Numbered from the stretch's first letter, positions 1-10,471 are shown. The stretch: 64,000 nt of DNA from Tenrec ecaudatus (GCF_050624435.1 NC_134539.1:47710001-47774000), one strand, 5' to 3'. Program-made: numbers and translations. Notes: a model not told the origin generated them from the sequence alone.

Positions 1-38
1 ATTGGTATCTAAATCAATTCTAAAGAGAATGACTGGTG

Positions 39-70
39 TTCCATTCCATATGAGTTCCATTCCATATGAG
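39..70. repeat. Exact 16-bp tandem duplication
   Basis: The unit TTCCATTCCATATGAG occurs at 39-54 and 55-70 without a mismatch. Confidence 0.9.
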
Positions 71-189
71 TATAAATTGACATTTATCATTACAAAAATA
101 TCAAAATATGAAGTGCTTGTTTCTCTACATATCCTCCATCTAGTTCTGTTCACTTCTAACAGGAGAGTGGTTCATTTCTCTAACGCTTT

Positions 190-545
190 CCTGGGCTAAG
201 CCATGGTATCTTCAATGACCTCATATGGCGGTGAAAGCAAGGCATTGAATAAGGGAGGCCAAAGAAGAATCAATGCCTTTGAATCGTGGTACTGACAAAG
301 AATACTGAACGTAGCATGGGCTGGGAAGTGGACAAACTGATCCGCCTTGAGAGAAATACAGTCGGAAAGTTCCTTAGAGGGAAGAATGACAAGACTTCGT
401 ATCACGTGCTCTGGACATGTTAGGAGAGACCTGGAGGAGGAGATCATGCTCAGTAAAGTAGCAGGGCAGTGACACCGAGGAAGATCTCCAGGAAGATGGG
501 TTCACACAGTAGCTGCAATAATGAGCTCAAACCTCAGACCCAGGG
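190..545 (+). mobile_element. RTE-type LINE 3' fragment
   Basis: Contains the 3' ORF region seen in all RTE copies here: CATGGTATCTTCAATGACCT, CATTGAATAAGG, GGACATGTTAGGAGAGACC and AGATCATGCTCAGTAAAGT. Decayed, with no long open frame. Confidence 0.75.
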
Positions 546-699
546 TGAGGTTGGTGAGGGCTGGAGCGTGTTTTGTCTGGCTCACCGTGAAGGGCACCTA
601 ACAACAACGCCCCAACCCTTCCTTGAAGAACCCTGGATACCAAAATGGCAATGTTGGCATCGCTAAGGGAGTCACATTGTATCTCTTGTCCATGTTTTT

Positions 700-1010
700 T
701 CAGTTTTGGGGGAAAAACAAGTCTGAAGGGGCAAGATCAAGGCTGTAGTTTGGATGGGACAAGGCTCCCCATGAAATTCTCATAGGAAATCCCTGTTACC
801 CTTCAAGGATAAGCAAGTACATTGTCATGACGGGAAAATCCTGGGCACAATTTTCCTGGCCATATTTATCACCAATGCAGGTTCCAATTTCCTTAAAACA
901 TCTCATAATAAACCCCTCTGATCGTCCTATGTCCTTCCAGAAAATCTACCAATGCTACTTTTTTGGAATTCCAATAAACAATTGCCAGAATGTCTGAACC
1001 TTGCATTTCA
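700..1010 (-). mobile_element. mariner (Tc1/mariner) transposase relic
   Basis: Read on the minus strand, this degenerate stretch gives LVDFLEGHRT, VYYEMF and a decayed HDN block, typical of mariner transposase (DFLEGxRTIT...YY...HDNAPAH). It shares long stretches with the plus-strand copy at 4370-4620. Frames are broken throughout. Confidence 0.65.
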
Positions 1011-1545
1011 CTAACTCTGCAGATCCCCTGGGAAGTCACTGTGTTTATTGGACTTTTTTTTTGGTTGAAGACACTCTAAGGAAATCACGACAAGGGTGTT
1101 ACTGGGAGAACTTGTCCACCCACCGATTGCAAAGGCGTCTTAAACACACGCTACTGGGAATAAACCAGTGGATAAAACACTGAAATTCAGTAGCACTACT
1201 TTTTGATTTCCCCTGGTATGCCGTTCTTGTTTTAAATATGAGTCCTTCGGCACACTCAGACTATAAGTTCCACTTGACAAGTCAAGAATGATACACCACC
1301 CAATCTCTTCAGCTACTTCTAGTGAACACCAGTGGATGAGCTGGGATGGCTGCTCCTTCAAGTGAATCCTGCTCTACAGAAATGCAATATATCAGAGAGC
1401 AAGCCTTTGGTAGGCTAGTATTTTAAATCAAGGGATGAGCATTACTCTTATCCACAAACATCTATAATAATTCCAAGCGCCATTTTTATCCATCAAACTT
1501 GATCCCAATCATAAGGGAACTTTCCTCTTGAATGCTTTAAGAATG

Positions 1546-1580
1546 CACTCACTCACTCACTCACTCACTCACTCACTCAC
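1546..1580. repeat. (TCAC)n microsatellite
   Basis: 35 bp of pure 4-bp repeat. In the gene's sense strand it reads GTGAGTGAGT..., with eight overlapping GTGAGT matches to a splice donor. Confidence 0.95.
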
Positions 1581-1619
1581 ATACAGTAAATGCTCTCAGA
1601 ATTTAACATTTAAACTTAC

Positions 1620-1814
1620 TAGCACAGTCTGGCCATTCAGTAGAAAGCGGAGGATTCCAGATGCCATCTTCATAAGCACAATGATACCTCTCAGTAGAGC
1701 CCTCTGTGAAATCGTAACCCTCCAAACAACTCAGTGTACAGTTAACCCCGGCACTCTCTCGAGTACATTCCAAATCTCCATTTACAGGTGTAAATGGAAC
1801 TTCACAGGGAGAAC
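1620..1814 (-). CDS. SVEP1: SVEP1 exon E10: sushi domain 4
   Basis: This 195-bp exon (65 codons, phase 1-1) has acceptor TTTTGCATAG|GTTC and donor GCTA|GTAAGT. The peptide begins [16 protein letters not shown], continues [18 protein letters not shown] and ends [13 protein letters not shown]. Six cysteines and CxxGYDFxxGS define a sushi module, matching SVEP1 sushi 4 in length. The next exon (reading IKR... in human) is outside the window. A (TCAC)n microsatellite starts 40 bp beyond the donor. Confidence 0.95.
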
Positions 1815-1864
1815 CTATGCAAAAAATATATTTATTATTAATATGTACTATTATTAGAGTTTGT

Positions 1865-2358
1865 GTTAGTCTGGGTACTTTAGAGAAACAAATCCACAGA
1901 AACGCATGTATAAGAGAGAGTTTTATATAAAGGTTAACCGTGCATCAAGAAAACATCCCTACCCAGTGCTTCCCAAGCCCACAAATCCAACATTAGCCCA
2001 TATGTCAGACACCAATCCACAAAGTCCTCTTCCATCTCATAATACAGATGCAAAGATGCCGACTGCAGGAGCAAGGCCTAGTGAATGTGTAAACATCTCA
2101 GCGCTGACAGGGGTCTCCAAAGGGCACCTCCAGCACCCAGGGCTGCATGGGGGTAGGTCCATGCGGTTTCTCCTCAGGGATGTCTTGCAGGAAGTGAGCC
2201 TTAACAGCTGAAGCAGGGAACTGGCTAAGGCAGCTGCACCCTGGTCCAACCATCACAAAGCAAGAGACCCAAGAACTAGGAAGTCGAGGCTCACCGAGCC
2301 ATTTATCCCTCCAACCTTCGATTAACCCCACATGTGTGTATCGGCCAGCTTGGCACAA
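1865..2358 (-). mobile_element. ~495-bp interspersed repeat, 'GAGAAACAAATCC' family
   Basis: Plus-strand start AGTCTGGGTACTTTAGAGAA and CAAATCCACAGAAACGCATG. It is the reverse complement of the copy at 40375-40875 over nearly full length. Class unknown. Confidence 0.65.
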
Positions 2359-2499
2359 TAAAGTAACTCAGAGCTCTAAGTATTAATTAAATTCTAGGAG
2401 TACACGTTGAATTTTCAAAAGGACTCTTCCTTCTTACCGTGCACTCCTCCCAGAAAGACTTTCATCACAAATATTTAGGGGGAGTTTGGCAATGTGTAT

Positions 2500-2672
2500 A
2501 GGAGCCCAGGTAGTGCAGTGGTTGTGAGCTGGGCTGCAATCAGAAAGGTCAGCAGTTCAAAGCCATCAGCTGGTCCAAGGGAAGAAGATGAGGCTTTCTA
2601 CTCTCGTAATTATAAGTTATAGTCTCAGAAACCCAGAGGAGCAGTTCTACCCTGTCCTGTTGGGTCCGTGGT
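2500..2672 (+). repeat. AfroSINE
   Basis: GGTCAGCAGTTCAAAGCC (B-box region), GAGGCTTTCTACTCTCG and CAGTTCTACCCTGTCCTG. Confidence 0.8.
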
Positions 2673-3065
2673 GGCAATATCTGCTCTTTGATTCCTGGAT
2701 AGGCATATACGAGCATCAACTAGGGGTTGTCCACGCTTCATGAAAACCTGAAAGTATTTCTCATTCCAGGTTATTATGTTTCTGCATTCTGTTCATGAAA
2801 ATGGAAACTACATAACAGCATGCAGCAAGTATGCTTTTAGACTCTTTCTCTTCTGCATTCAAAATGGAATTAGGACAACACTTCCTAACACTAGGAAAAT
2901 GTTAATAAATTTCATTTAAGACTACACCGAGAGAGTGTTTCTACTTATCATGCCTGCAAGTTTTTATGAATGACAATTAAAAAGCTAAGTAACATGGAGA
3001 AGCTAAGTAAAGTTAACATTTTAACTTTAACACTATTGGTTATAGAATATCTTCTTTCATCAACA

Positions 3066-3170
3066 GTCTTGGAAACTCCTGGAGGGTGGGTGGGGGGGGG
3101 GGTGCACAGTTCTACCCAGTCCTATAAGGTCGCTGAGTTGGCATTGATGGTGAGTTTGGTTTGGTCTGGT
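3066..3170 (+). repeat. AfroSINE 3' fragment
   Basis: CAGTTCTACCCAGTCCTATA and AAGGTCGCTGAGTTGGC, preceded by a G run (3087-3099). Confidence 0.7.
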
Positions 3171-3224
3171 CTTTTATAAATAGACTGGTCAGCATCAATA
3201 TCAAACATCAACTAGATTTTGAGA

Positions 3225-3405
3225 GCTTTGGCGGCACAATGCTTAGCGTTAGCACTCAGTTGCTAATCAGGAGGTCAGAGGTTTGAACCCACCAGCTGCT
3301 TTATTGGAAGAAGCTGTGGGAATTTGCTCATAAAGATTCTCAAACTGGGAAATAAATGTTAAGGGTAGTTCTACTCTGCCCCACAGGGTTGCTTTGAGTC
3401 AGTTT
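3225..3405 (+). repeat. AfroSINE next to the E9 donor
   Basis: GGAGGTCAGAGGTTTGAACC, ACCAGCTGCTTTATTGGAAG and GGGTTGCTTTGAGTCAG. Ends about 30 bp from the E9 splice donor. Confidence 0.8.
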
Positions 3406-3434
3406 CAAGTGCACAACAAGCGAGAGGTGAATAC

Positions 3435-3566
3435 CTTTTATGACAATGTGGATGTCACAGGTTCTGTTGTTGCCCGATGGGTCAGTGGCTGTATACTGCA
3501 CTGTAGTCTCCCCATGAGGGAAAAGGTCTCCCGGGGAATGCGTTCTGGTGATGACCAATGCAGCTC
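3435..3566 (-). CDS. SVEP1: SVEP1 exon E9: HYR domain 2, C-terminal half
   Basis: This 132-bp exon (phase 1-1) has acceptor CATTCACAG|GAGC and donor AAAAG|GTATTC. The peptide is [19 protein letters not shown], then [18 protein letters not shown] and DIHIVIK. The [17 protein letters not shown] pattern completes HYR domain 2. The donor GTATTC matches the consensus poorly beyond GT, and an AfroSINE ends about 30 nt into the following intron. The six bases CACAGG could also allow the acceptor one step later, but the chosen one keeps the SGA residues that SVEP1 has. Confidence 0.94.
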
Positions 3567-4369
3567 CTGTGAATGGGAAAAGGGTCAGATGCTTAGAATG
3601 CCAGTCTGTCATCACTTGACTAGTCACCTTGTTTGATTTGAAATTTCATCTTATATTTATGCAAGCCAGCTAGGCATTTGCTTTATGGGCCACTAGTAGA
3701 AAACAAAGAGATTTAATACTTCTACCACCACACTGAAATAGTAAACTCAAAAACAACATAAGCATTCTTGCTAAACCAATGGTTTGCTGCCCTGGGTCAG
3801 TCTGTTTGAACTCTGAGAATTTAATTAGGAAATCTATTAATTTGCCATTTATTGTTGTTGGCTGGGTTTTAGGGAAAGTTTAAAAAGTAAGCTTCAGAGT
3901 CATGTCCTGACTGCCGTGCTGGAAGGCCCTGGGCCAATCCTGTAAGCAATTCTATCTAACATTGTATATAGGTCACAATCACGGTCCTGTTCCCAACACT
4001 GTCATCCCACCTGGGGCTGTGAGGTATAGTCCTGCCACCAATCCTGAATTTGTGACCGCCTACCATTCTCTTTCATTATTAAGAAGTTTTTTATTAAATA
4101 AAATACACGAGAGTGAGTGAAAGTATTGCTACTCAGGTGCTGGTTCACACATGCATGGGTTTTTTCCAAACAGAAATGTTTTAACATGTCTCTGCAGTCA
4201 GGGGATGGCTGCAGACAACTTCTCTCAGTCATACACCAATCTTAATCTCATTAGGCTCCCTTCCCAAACTGTTCAATCGAAACATAGCTTCCCAGGGGAA
4301 GATAAATAGGCAGCTCAAAAGGTTTTAGGTGACTGTTGGTGGGAAGTCAAAGGAGTAATCTTGATGTAT

Positions 4370-4620
4370 TTTCTTGAAAGACTCAGGACAAGCATGGGAA
4401 TTTATTACAAAGATGTTTAAAAATTAGTGAGAAAGGGGCCAGGAAAGTTGTGCCCAAGAATTTTTTCCTATCCTGACAATGCACCTGCTCATTCCTCAAG
4501 GGTTGTAAGGTTGTCCTACAACAATTTCCTTGAGAAACTTCACCTTATCCACCTGAAAGTCCCCATCTTTGCCCTTCAGCCTTCTGTTTGTTACCCAAAC
4601 TCTAAGCAAACTTAAAAGGT
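4370..4620 (+). mobile_element. mariner (Tc1/mariner) transposase relic
   Basis: The plus strand encodes GPGKLCPRIFSYPDNAPAHSS (frame from 4427). PDNAPAHSSRV is the catalytic-region signature of mariner transposases. Only the C-terminal part is visible and it ends in stop-containing sequence. It is the better preserved of the two mariner relics in the window. Confidence 0.72.
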
Positions 4621-4634
4621 ATGCATTTTGGAAG

Positions 4635-5115
4635 CCCTGAGTTCATCTTCAGGGTCCCCGTGTGGGACGAAGCCTCTGGTGAAGCCCCTCTGGCGATGGC
4701 ATGAACAGTTTTGCTATCAGAGTGCCTTGGAAAATAGAATCACATAGTTGTAGTTAGGTTAAAACTTCTCATCTTATCATTTGCTCTCTATTTTGAATCT
4801 AGGTTTTAAATTTGTTTGAGTTTCTTAATATTATTTTCTGCTTTCTTTTTTATTTTGTTTTTTCCGGTTTTATTTTGTTATTGCTGATAAGAGGGTTTTC
4901 TGGTTTGTTTGTTTTTTCATATGAAATCCAAGATAGGTAAATCTATAGAGACGGTAAATGTTTCTTGGGGTTTTATGAGGGGATGTTGTGAGGAAACTGG
5001 GAGCTAAAGATAATGAGTACAAGAATAAAGAAAACGTTCTAAAATTGTGGTTATATTGTATAACTTTGCTATGTTGAATTGTATGATATATGAATTCTAT
5101 GTCGATAAACTGTTA
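4635..5115 (+). mobile_element. L1 3'UTR fragment, older subfamily
   Basis: Shares GGTAAATCTATAGAG, AAAACGTTCTAAAATTG and the TGAATTGTATGATATATG tail with the copy at 31690-32545. Confidence 0.65.
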
Positions 5116-5391
5116 CCACCAGCACAGAATAACACAATTGGGGTCCCTCAAGCAAGCCCACACTTTGACATGGCACAAGTAGAAGAAAGCAGGAAATGCT
5201 TTGGGGAGTGTTAGAGAGAGGAAGAGACTGGCTTCAGAAGTGTTGACAGAAAGTAGATAAGTCAAGGGACAAGAGCTTCATGCTTCAATATTTTTATGTA
5301 CTACATGTCTCTCGAATCGTGCGGCAATATTTTGACTTACATTCCTATTATAGTTGCAGCTTAGGACAACACCACTCTCTCGTGCACTCAC

Positions 5392-5499
5392 CTGAATTGT
5401 CTGAGAACTGAGGCTCCTCCCAGGTTGCAGCACACTCCTTCCCAGAGGCCTGGATTGGGGGTGGGGATCTGCACCAGTCGATGGAAGGAGGCTCTACAT
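5392..5499 (-). CDS. SVEP1: SVEP1 exon E8: HYR domain 2, N-terminal half
   Basis: This 108-bp exon (phase 1-1) has acceptor GCTCTTTAG|ATGTAG and donor TCAG|GTGAGT. The peptide is [17 protein letters not shown], then [14 protein letters not shown]. It starts like E6 (DVE-P-P-x-I) and carries the [10 protein letters not shown] strand typical of HYR repeats. The internal cysteine in KECAATW is an extra cysteine compared with the human sequence I recall (HAASWDEP). This should be checked, because an unpaired cysteine would be unusual in a secreted domain. Confidence 0.94.
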
Positions 5500-6155
5500 C
5501 TAAAGAGCATGACACAAGGACAACATGTCTATTTGGAAGTGACAGAATTGAAGTCCTGGGCTGGTAGAAAGCCTGGTCCATAGTCAACCTGCTCTTTCCT
5601 TCCTAATGACCTGCTTCTTTGGCGCCCTTTCCTCCCAGGAAAAAAGAGGTTGTGAGCAGATTTGGGCTACCAAACATACACAGACTAGACAGTTACAACC
5701 AATCATTGACCCCAGAACCAAAGGACTGTGGTTAAGGAAGAAAAAATGCCCGGAAAGACTTCACCAGATCAACTCGAACCATATTTGGTAGCAAGAGGTT
5801 GGACAAGCCATTTCCCGGACAAGCCGAATAACCTCTCCCCAGTGCACATGCATGACCATTCATTGGAAAACTGTTACATATTCATAATCCCTTCAGTTTA
5901 CTTCCTGGTGCATATGTACAAAACTACAAATACCCCTATTCAAGGAGCTTGTGCTGGCAACTCTATAATCTTGGCTTGTTCCTTGCTCAGTCAACCAAAA
6001 TGAAGCTTTCCCTTTAAAATTCATGCAATTTCTGACTTTCTGAGTCATGTCAAGGGACACTTGGGTGGGTAACCTGTATTTGTTTTTCAACTTTTTTTTT
6101 TGAGAATCAGTGACAGCATTTCACCAGGATCCAGATGCATTCGCAGGAGACTTAC
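5500..6155 (-). other. SVEP1 intron E7-E8 (0.66 kb)
   Basis: The shortest intron in the window. No repeat or motif is recognised apart from a short T run near 6092-6101. Confidence 0.8.
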
Positions 6156-6285
6156 CCATGACTCTGATATGGAACACACAGCTGGCTTCGTTGTGGGAGC
6201 GGTCAGTGGCTGTGTACGTGATGGCCACCTCTCCAATTGGGAAAAGGGAAGGAGGGGAAAAAGCTGGATGGACGTGGATTGACAC
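6156..6285 (-). CDS. SVEP1: SVEP1 exon E7: HYR domain 1, C-terminal half
   Basis: This 130-bp exon begins in phase 0 (acceptor CACCAAAAG|GTGTC) and ends in phase 1 (donor G|GTAAGT). The peptide begins [18 protein letters not shown], continues [18 protein letters not shown] and ends VFHIRVM. The YTATD-x8-C-x-F-x-I-x-V strand pattern is the hallmark C-terminal part of HYR domains. Human SVEP1, as I know it, has Ser-Gly-Asn at the position that reads Ser-His-Asn here, so one glycine of the turn is replaced. Confidence 0.95.
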
Positions 6286-6849
6286 CTTTTGGTGATAAAC
6301 ACATTGAAAGTTAAAATTCATATATCACTACATCTATTTTTAATCTATATTGTTAATACATGAATATTAAAGCATGATGAAATATTTCACAGAGTGGAAA
6401 GGATTTAAAAAACAGGCACAGCCTTTTGATATATTTCCTTTCCTACTGTTTAATTTATAATTAATAGAATTGGCTTATTAGTATACATGATATGTGTCTG
6501 AGTTGTTATATGTAATATCTTAAGGCCTTTTTCATGGTACTACCCAGTCTTTAGCATTTAAGATGAATCTTAAACCACCTCCTAAGAAACTGTGAAACAA
6601 ATACATATGAATTCTTCTATGAAAATCTGGTGAAGAACATTTAATTTGGCGCCAAAGTTTACTGCTGTCAATAGCATTGGGATGGATAGTTCTGTACATG
6701 TGATTTAAAATGTGTTTATGATCTCCCTGTAATGCATTTCCATAAACAGAGTTATTGACCCCAAAGTCACTACCATTTTGTTGGTAGATAATGCACATTT
6801 TCTTTCCCGAAGCATACTACCCATTTGTATGCCTGTTGCTGGTTATTGT

Positions 6850-7330
6850 GAGGGCTGTCGAGTCCACCTCAACTTCCAGTGACCTTGTGCACAGCAGAAC
6901 GAAACCCCGCCCGGTCCTGCGGCATCCTCATCATTGTTCTTATGTTTGAGCCTATTGTAGCAGCCACTGTGTCAGTCCCTCTGGCGGATGGCTTTCCTTT
7001 TTTTGCCTTTACTTTACAAAGCACGATATCCTTCTCCAGGGACTGCTCTCTCTTGACAACATGTCCAAAGTATGTGAGATGAAGTCTCACCGGGCTTGCC
7101 TCTAAAGCAGCACTCTGGCTCTACCTCTTCCAAGCTAGATTCATTTGTCCTTTTGGCAATCCCTGGTACATTCAACATTCTTTTCCAGAATTTGCACCAC
7201 AATTCCAAGGCACCGAGTCTTCTTTACTCAATGTCCAACTTTCACATTCATGTGAGGTGACTGAAAACACCAGGTTTGGGTCAGGTGCACCTTAGTCCTC
7301 AAAGGAACATCCTTGCTTTTCAACACTCTC
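6850..7330 (-). mobile_element. RTE-type LINE 3' fragment
   Basis: One of the best preserved RTE pieces. The minus strand reads YFGHVVKREQSLEKDIVLCK and RMPQDRAGFRSAVHKVT, the C-terminal end of RTE ORF2. Plus-strand anchors: CCTTCTCCAGGGACTG, GACAACATGTCCAAAGTATG. Confidence 0.82.
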
Positions 7331-7744
7331 AAGAAGTCTTGTCTCGCTGATAAGCAAGGAGCGCTATGAGCTCTGTTGTTCTAGAAGACTGGAAGTGGTT
7401 TGTCTTCTGGATCAGGTATATGATATCGTGACAGAGGAGCCTAAAGTAAAATTTACTTTTACTTATTGTAGGTATCTTATTTTTCCTCCCTTCTTGGATA
7501 ATATTTTTGTGGACTTTTTAAATGTATAAATATTTCTTTCATTTAACTAATTTTCTCTGGCAGCCCATGAGTCATTTTGAATTCCAGAGTTTCTGGGATT
7601 TCTTCAGCTTATTGAAATTTTCTTCCATTGTATCATTGAATTTTGTGTTTGCCCCCTTTAAAAAAAAATAATTGTCTGTTGGATCTTTGTGTGCATTTAT
7701 CCATGGCTTTTGTTGCTATTGTTGTTGGGAGTAAATCTCATTAG

Positions 7745-8145
7745 GTTGGTGCTGTGGACTAAGCTGTGTCTACCCAATATAAGTATGACAATCCAGGCCC
7801 TGTGGTTAGGGTAGCATTTAAGTATGAGTTTTCTCTCTATGTGAATGAGACAGCAACAGTGCAGGGTGTATTGCAAGCCAGTCACTTCTGACTTACAAAA
7901 GGGCAGATCAAGCAAGCAAAGTGACAGAAGATGGATGCCATGTCACATGAAGATCATCAAGAAGTCAAGAAACAAAAGCTGAGAAGAGACAATGAGCTTC
8001 TCAGAGCCTGCAAAGAGCGAAAACCTTCTTCTAGAGCCAGGACCCCGATTTGTGGACTTCTAGCCTCCTAAACTGTGAGAAAATAGATTTTTGTTCTCAC
8101 CTACATGTGGAATTTCTGTTACAGAAGCACTAGCTGACTAGGAGT
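7745..8145 (+). mobile_element. MaLR-type (MLT1/MST-like) solo LTR relic
   Basis: GTGCTGTGGACTAAGCTGTG, AGGCCCTGTGGTTAGGG and GACTTCTAGCCTCCTAAACT followed by GTGAGAAAATAGATTTTTGT match the typical MaLR LTR end. Non-coding. Confidence 0.65.
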
Positions 8146-8765
8146 TGTGACTATGAGGCTCAAACGGTAGACACAGTTTACATAACATTCCGTGCACACA
8201 CAGAGTGTCCAAGTGAGCCCAGACAGGAGGCCGTGGTTGGAAGAAACAGAGACAGTGCTGAGAAACTCAGAAGTTATTCATCTTGTCAAAGAATAAAAGC
8301 CTGGTTTATAAGTTGGCACTGCCGTAGAGATGCCGCGTGCTGAGCAGGCCATGGAAATGAAGACATGTTTACTGTGTCCTACTTGCTAGTGGATTGGCTG
8401 TCTTTATCCAGAGACTAAAAGATTGGTAAACACAGGCTGTGTTTGGGTGCTCTTATTGCCTCTGCTGCTAATGTTGATACAGCAGGCCTGATGGGCCTTG
8501 TCCTGGAAGCTGAACGCACCACACACGTTCACCAGTTGAATGTGCTCTATACAAACTTTAGATTTCAGACCTCCCTGATGAAAAGTATGCTCAGTACAAT
8601 GATCAGAACAGCTCTTTTTGTTGTAACTTCTCCAACTGAATCCCACACTTCCACAGTGCACACACATTGCATGTGTGTGTGGAACCGGTTCATGAGATCC
8701 TTCGTGCATCCTTACACACAGTTCTCGGCTATGTATGATCTACTGTGTATTAAAAGAAGTCTTAC

Positions 8766-8884
8766 CTTCTCACCAGAGTTGTCTTTGGCTGTGGGGATTT
8801 GCCACGTCACATTAGCGGAGTCTTGATGCGCCTTAGTCTTGGTCTCTATGTCTTTAGGACAGCTGATTTGAGGAGCCTCTACAT
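8766..8884 (-). CDS. SVEP1: SVEP1 exon E6: HYR domain 1, N-terminal half
   Basis: This 119-bp exon starts in phase 1 (acceptor GAGTCAG|ATGTAG) and ends in phase 0 (donor AAG|GTAAGA). The peptide reads [14 protein letters not shown], then [18 protein letters not shown]. DVEAPxIxCPxDI is the typical start of a hyalin repeat (HYR), an immunoglobulin-like fold. The domain completes in E7. The phase-0 border at the middle of this domain is the only non-phase-1 junction among the ten exons. Confidence 0.95.
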
Positions 8885-10276
8885 CTGACTCAGGAAATAC
8901 ACAAAGCAATGCATTTTCATTGAGATTTAATTCTAAGCCAATAAAGAAAGTAGGTTAAAAGTATAATTACATTAATACACTCTGACTGATATTTTACATG
9001 ATCGGTCTGAGAGTGCCTTCAGGATAATTTATCTTAGCATGGCTTCTTAGGCCCCTCCTTCACCAGGACCTACCTGTGGATCTTGAGTTCCTCTCTTACC
9101 CCCGCCCTCCTGGAACTCACTTTTCACACTGAATTACTCTCTCCTGCTGTCACCTGTGCCTTACCCGTGTTATTTTCCCACCTCAGTCAATGTCCTCATC
9201 GGGGTAACTCCTGCCTTTAACCCTTCGCTGAAGACAGCACATCCAGGAAGCTTTCGTTGACTCCCCATTTTTGCCCTTCTTTTTATGCAAGATTTGAGTG
9301 TGTCAATGATGGTGTAGTATGGGGTTACTTACTTGCTTCTTTCTAATGGCTATGCGATGCTTGATAATCAGTCTTTAGCAATATTTGGCTTGTTGTGGTT
9401 ATAAAATTTTCAGAATCTTCTCTTAAACTATGGAAACAGCCTGTTAATGACTGATAGACATGTGTGCATGTCTTTAATTTTGCTTCTGAATTTTGAAGAA
9501 TTTCATTTACCTCATGAAAATGCTGCAATATACTATTCCACATTACCATAAAAAGTATACTTTAATGCTTGCAAAAAGAATAGGCATTGGAGCTTCTAGG
9601 TTGGAACTTCTTAACTTCCATCTTTCTGGCTTAATCAATTATGATATTAAACTTATTTGTGTATTAGTACTTCATTCTAAAAGAACACTCAGTTTGGTCT
9701 TCCAAATCACTAATCTTCGTTTCAGCAACAGTAATCTCATTTTTATTTGATTTTTTGCCCTTTTCTTAGAGCTAGGCGTGGCAGGATGCGTTTATTTTTA
9801 GGAAGGCTTTCTTGGGCTCCGAGGCTCCTTTTTCAGAGCAATCTGTTTTTGTTGCTGGGGAGGTGGCCGTTCCCTACGTGAATGGGATCGGATGCAGCTT
9901 CAAAATGCACATCGCTTCTGTTTCTTAAATCAACCCCATCTCGCCTGCTGGATACGGAAAAGGTCCCGAAAGATTTTTCATCTACTGATGAAAAACTTAC
10001 CTGACTTCCCTCTCTGATATTATCAGTATTAAAATATATATTCTTATTTTGCATGACATTGAAAAAATTAGGTCCACCAGAAATTCTCAGAGCATTTATC
10101 AGGTAAAGTAAATGGCAACCCTTACCATTTTATTATTGCTTTGTAGCCAAATATGGGTGTTGATGAAATTAGTCTGGTAGCAAAAAGGGATAGCTCCACA
10201 CATCACCAATATGTCCTTCTGTAGGAATTTGATCCCCCCCCCCCACCTTCCCTGCTGACAAGTGCAGGAGACTTAC
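8885..10276 (-). other. SVEP1 intron E5-E6 (1.4 kb)
   Basis: It holds an L2-like relic at 9040-9290 and a poly-C run at 10231-10242. The rest (9291-10230) is AT-rich with no recognised element. Confidence 0.75.
9040..9290. mobile_element. L2-like relic
   Basis: CACATCCAGGAAGCTTTCGT followed by TGACTCCCCAT, and the C-rich sequence before it, resemble an L2 3' region. Orientation not settled. Confidence 0.5.
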
Positions 10277-10471
10277 CTTTACACACAGCTGTCTGGACTT
10301 TGCTACTCCATCGCCCAGAGCTGGTGCACCTCACTTCTCTGGCTCCAGATAAAAGGAACCCCTGGCGGCAACTTAAGTGGCAAACAATCCCAGGTTTCGC
10401 CGGCTGCTTGCCACAGTTGGGGGGAGACACGGTGACACCTTTGGGCTTCTGAAAGGTGGAGCAGTGACGTT
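10277..10471 (-). CDS. SVEP1: SVEP1 exon E5: sushi domain 3
   Basis: This 195-bp exon (65 codons, phase 1-1) has acceptor CCACAATAG|AACG and donor G|GTAAGT. The peptide begins [20 protein letters not shown], then [16 protein letters not shown] and ends [10 protein letters not shown]. Six cysteines and the CRQGFLLSG core identify a sushi/CCP module. Its 65 residues agree with SVEP1 sushi 3. In SVEP1 this module directly precedes the first HYR domain, which is what the next exon shows. Confidence 0.95.

Larger units (their letters stand above)
1..1619 (-). other. SVEP1 intron downstream of E10 (partial)
   Basis: Intronic sequence. It holds a 16-bp exact tandem duplication (39-70), an RTE 3' fragment (190-545), a mariner relic (700-1010) and a (TCAC)n microsatellite (1546-1580). 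Bases 1011-1545 show nothing I recognise beyond a possible weak continuation of the mariner relic. Confidence 0.8.
1815..3434 (-). other. SVEP1 intron E9-E10 (1.6 kb)
   Basis: It contains a ~495-bp interspersed repeat (1865-2358), three AfroSINE pieces (2500-2672, 3066-3170, 3225-3405) and a short poly-G run near 3090. Bases 2700-3060 look like AT-rich unique sequence. Confidence 0.8.
3567..5391 (-). other. SVEP1 intron E8-E9 (1.8 kb)
   Basis: It holds a mariner transposase relic (4370-4620) and an L1 3'UTR-like stretch (4635-5115). I see nothing assignable in 3567-4369 or 5116-5391. Confidence 0.8.
6286..8765 (-). other. SVEP1 intron E6-E7 (2.5 kb)
   Basis: It contains an RTE 3' fragment (6850-7330) and a MaLR-type LTR relic (7745-8145). 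Bases 6290-6849, 7331-7744 and 8146-8765 have nothing I can name. Open frames at 8404-8826 are not supported by any domain. Confidence 0.8.

Noticed and set aside
8443..8826. Plus-strand open frame of 127 aa over E6
   Set aside because: Antisense shadow of the SVEP1 exon and its intron; no domain.
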